Source of the DNA: Fischerella muscicola SAG 1427-1 = PCC 73103
GTDB taxonomy: Bacteria; Cyanobacteriota; Cyanobacteriia; Cyanobacteriales; Nostocaceae
Reading direction: 5' to 3'
Length of the DNA stretch: 34,638 nucleotides
NCBI RefSeq assembly: GCF_000317245.1
Contig: NZ_AJLJ01000270.1
Location: forward strand, 1-34,638
Shown here in pieces: positions 32,609-34,638 of this stretch. A program made the translations under genes and the position numbers. Numbering within the stretch: position 1 is the first letter of the stretch; each line of letters begins with the position of its first letter. Below the pieces are notes generated by a model. That model was not told where the DNA came from. It made no database searches and was given only the letters and a program-made list of their open reading frames with translations.

Positions 32609-33946
32609 TTATACGTTCAGTATCTCTCTTGGTTTTTCTGTTGTGTAATTGCTTATTTGTTCTTTTCCTGTAATTAATCTAGCGCCACGATGACGAGTGA
32701 AGTAATTCCAACCCCACTGAATCATTACTATTAGTTTGTTGTCAAATTCAATTAAGAAGTAAATATGAACTAATAACCAAAATAGCCAAGCTACAAAACC
32801 TGTAAATTTGATAAAACCTAAATCTACTACGGCTGAGTTTTTTCCAATAACTGCTAAACTGCCTTTGTCAATATAATAAAATCTTGGCAATGATGTTTGA
32901 CCCTGAAGTTTTTGTTTAATTAGTGAAGCGACGTATTCTCCTTCTTGCATCGCTACGGGTGCGACACCAGGTAAGGGTTTACCGTTTTGATGAGCAAAAT
33001 GAGCTAAGTCACCAATTACAAAAATATTCGGATAGTTGTTAAGACTCAAATTTGGTTCAACTATAACTCGTCCAGCGCGATCGCATTCTACTCCTGTTCT
33101 TTGCGCCAATACTTTCCCTAGTGGTGAAGCTTTGACACCTGCTGCCCATAATACTGTTTTGGCATGAATTTGTGATACTTCTTCGCCTTGCTTGATGGTA
33201 ACAAGATCATTATCGATATTCGTCACTAAGGTTTTTGTCTGTACCGTCACACCCAAACGCTGAAGAGATGTTTGTGCTTGTGCTGATAATTCTGGCGCGA
33301 ATGGTGGCAAAATCCGATCTAAACCTTCAAGTAAAATAACTTGGGCTTCGGTGGTGTCGATGTTGCGGAAGTCTTCTTTCATTGTGTGGTACGCTAATTC
33401 TGCGATCGCACCAGCTAATTCCACGCCTGTAGGGCCACCACCAACAATTACAAATGTTAACCAAGCGCGGCGCAATTGCGGATCGGTTTCTTTTTCCGCA
33501 GCTTCAAACGCCATAAAAATCCGATGACGCATTTCTATTGCATCTTCCACTGTTTTTAAACCAGGAGCAAATGATTCCCATTCATCTTTGCCAAAATAGG
33601 AATGTTTAGCACCTGTAGCCACAATTAACGTATCGTAGGGTATGACTTCATCATCCATCACAACTTTTTGCGCTTCGGGATCAATATCATTTACTTCTCC
33701 CAATAGCACTTTTGTATTCTTACTTTTGCTGAGAACTGAACGTAGTGGCGAAGAAATATCAGCAGGCGATATTGCACCTGTCGCAACTTGATACAAAAGC
33801 GGTTGAAAAAGGTGAAAATTGCGTCTGTCTATAAGCGTAACATTTACATTTGCATGATTCAGTGATTTTGCGGCGTAAAGTCCGCCAAAACCGCCACCAA
33901 TAATCACTACCTGATGGGGTGGTTGAGTCTCTGTCGTGTTCGTCAT
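32609..33946 (-). CDS. Type II NADH dehydrogenase (NDH-2)
   Basis: Single-subunit, non-proton-pumping NAD(P)H:quinone oxidoreductase of 445 residues. FAD site VVIIGGGFGGLYAAK (13-27) and NAD site FVIVGGGPTGVELAGAI (165-181) are the two dinucleotide folds. NIFVIGDLAHF is the second FAD motif (near 310). The C-terminal region has a hydrophobic anchor (FTGFVAWLFWLLVHIYFLIEF, about 385-405) and a NYFTRHRGARLI end, as in membrane-bound NDH-2. Cyanobacterial NDH-2 enzymes are thought to sense or adjust quinone redox state. A 9-bp inverted repeat (33988-34009) lies upstream. Confidence 0.92.
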   Translation of the reverse strand: MTNTTETQPPHQVVIIGGGFGGLYAAKSLNHANVNVTLIDRRNFHLFQPLLYQVATGAISPADISSPLRSVLSKSKNTKVLLGEVNDIDPEAQKVVMDDEVIPYDTLIVATGAKHSYFGKDEWESFAPGLKTVEDAIEMRHRIFMAFEAAEKETDPQLRRAWLTFVIVGGGPTGVELAGAIAELAYHTMKEDFRNIDTTEAQVILLEGLDRILPPFAPELSAQAQTSLQRLGVTVQTKTLVTNIDNDLVTIKQGEEVSQIHAKTVLWAAGVKASPLGKVLAQRTGVECDRAGRVIVEPNLSLNNYPNIFVIGDLAHFAHQNGKPLPGVAPVAMQEGEYVASLIKQKLQGQTSLPRFYYIDKGSLAVIGKNSAVVDLGFIKFTGFVAWLFWLLVHIYFLIEFDNKLIVMIQWGWNYFTRHRGARLITGKEQISNYTTEKPREILNV

Positions 33947-33987
33947 AAGTTTTGCTTCCCTTTGTTGATAATCCTGCCACTATTCTT

Positions 33988-34009
33988 AACAAATTTTTAC
34001 AAATTTGTT
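33988..34009. promoter_or_regulatory. 9-bp inverted repeat upstream of NDH-2
   Basis: AACAAATTT (33988-33996) and AAATTTGTT (34001-34009), 4 bases apart, 42-63 bases before the NDH-2 start codon. The size and symmetry fit an operator for a dimeric regulator; the regulator is unknown. Confidence 0.35.
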
Positions 34010-34306
34010 CACCTGATTCTGTTTATTTTTTACATTTTAAGTTTTGTAAAAGTGATTCATTATACAAACATAAGGTAATCTAAACTACATTTTAATTTTG
34101 TCTTGGGCTTGGGATAAGTGTGACATTAATCATAAAAAAAGGCTTTAGTAATAACTAAACTTTATTTGTTGAGTTGTTTCATAAAGTTATGGAACTTACG
34201 TAAAAACTCAGTTTGTAAGTGATTCTCTGCACAATTTTTATAATTTACTTTTTCGTCAAAAGTGCATAAGTTAGTTTTATGCAACCCAAATAAATAAATG
34301 GAAAAG

Positions 34307-34331
34307 AAGCTAAGTTTTTAAAACTTAGCTT
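34307..34331 (+). terminator. Orphan terminator-like hairpin
   Basis: AAGCTAAGTTT (34307-34317) pairs with AAACTTAGCTT (34321-34331), loop TTA, followed by TTATTTCG. As no protein gene precedes it on this strand, it may end a small RNA or be a chance palindrome. Confidence 0.4.
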
Positions 34332-34409
34332 TTATTTCGTTTATGAGACAGGATTTCACGCCCTTGAGTCAATGCGTAATTCCTAAATCATAGAGATATA
34401 TCATTTATC

Positions 34410-34638
34410 ATGAGTTTTTTTATGCAGATTCATCGTGATCAATTTCAAGACTTTACTCAAAGTCCAGATTGTCAACTTTATGGGAAAAAACTTCATACAA
34501 GCAATGGAAGACAAGAATATTTGTTGATTGCTCCTCTTGATCTTGTGAAGGTACAACAAACATTTATTAGAAATTTCCAAATTCCTAACAACCAAGTTCC
34601 CGTTCTGACTACAGGTGGTGGGAATGTCGGTGTTATGG
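34410..34638 (+). CDS. Hypothetical protein, cut by window end
   Basis: Open frame from the ATG at 34410 (or 34422) to the end of the window, 76 codons without a stop. It begins MSFFMQIHRDQFQDFTQSPD and later reads NGRQEYLLIAPLDLVKVQQTF and VPVLTTGGGNVGVM. Base use is ordinary for the genome. I do not recognise the family; the 3' part is missing. The opposite-strand frame here (34401-34595) is less protein-like. Confidence 0.55.
   Translation, partial: MSFFMQIHRDQFQDFTQSPDCQLYGKKLHTSNGRQEYLLIAPLDLVKVQQTFIRNFQIPNNQVPVLTTGGGNVGVM

Larger units (their letters stand above)
33947..34409. other. Gap upstream of NDH-2 and the window-end gene
   Basis: 463 bases. Holds an inverted repeat near the NDH-2 start (33988-34009), a second weak hairpin near 34141-34157 (TTTAGTAATAACTAAA) and a terminator-like hairpin (34307-34331) followed by TTATTTCG although no gene ends in front of it. 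No protein gene seen. Confidence 0.5.

Noticed and set aside
34401..34595. 64-codon minus-strand frame at the window end
   Set aside because: The plus-strand frame over the same bases is open to the end and looks more like a protein.
1..34638. tRNA or rRNA genes
   Set aside because: I looked for tRNA-like cloverleaf and T-loop patterns in the gaps and saw none; a tRNAscan run would settle this.

Overview
The window looks like the chromosome of a filamentous, probably heterocyst-forming cyanobacterium of the Nostocales (Nostoc/Anabaena type). Reasons: many copies of the HIP1 octamer GCGATCGC; degenerate heptamer repeats of the TTAGTAG / TCATTAG type filling intergenic gaps; and an uninterrupted Mo-nitrogenase cluster in the order nifB-fdxN-nifS-nifU-nifH-nifD-nifK-(Mo-nitro_C orphan)-nifE-nifN-nifX-DUF269-DUF683-nifW-hesA-hesB-fdxH, including the heterocyst-type ferredoxin FdxH. 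The genus assignment is inference.

Layout. (1) 150-6880: accessory metabolism and stress genes: CPA2 Na+/H+ antiporter, DUF3574 protein, HugZ/HutZ-like protein, small exported protein, DCC-family protein (minus strand), aldo/keto reductase, Dps ferritin and pirin. (2) 6881-8050: a 1.2-kb non-coding region in front of nifB. It holds three direct repeats at exactly 22-bp spacing (7581-7646) and a GC-rich stretch that folds into a long nested hairpin (7818-7991); these are the most interesting non-coding signals here. (3) 8051-23509: the nif cluster, all on the plus strand, closed by a strong hairpin at 23558-23588. nifD and fdxN, which are interrupted by excisable elements in Anabaena PCC 7120, are both intact; nifD carries an empty copy of the 11-bp nifD-element core site. 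(4) 23825-28950: feoA, ctaB, a Mop molybdate-binding protein (minus), a CBS-CP12 fusion protein, an unrecognised small protein, and a hydrogenase maturation protease of HupW type (minus). (5) 29138-34638: glycolate-dehydrogenase-like GlcF and FAD subunit (minus), a pentapeptide-repeat protein, a type II NADH dehydrogenase (minus) and a gene cut by the window end.

How it fits together. NifS and NifU supply Fe-S clusters. NifB, with FdxN as likely electron donor, makes the FeMo-co precursor; NifE/NifN finish it with NifX and the DUF269/DUF683 proteins as carriers or helpers. NifH and NifDK are the enzyme; FdxH is the likely electron donor to NifH. HesA, HesB and NifW assist maturation. Nearby iron (feoA), molybdate (mop), respiratory heme (ctaB), uptake hydrogenase (hupW), glycolate and NDH-2 genes would suit a nitrogen-fixing micro-oxic cell, but that linkage is inferred from position only. 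No nifV, nifP, nifZ, nifT, cnfR, rRNA, tRNA, CRISPR array or transposase gene was seen. I found no wholly new protein system; the novelty candidates are mostly regulatory and repeat structures around nifB and inside the nif operon.
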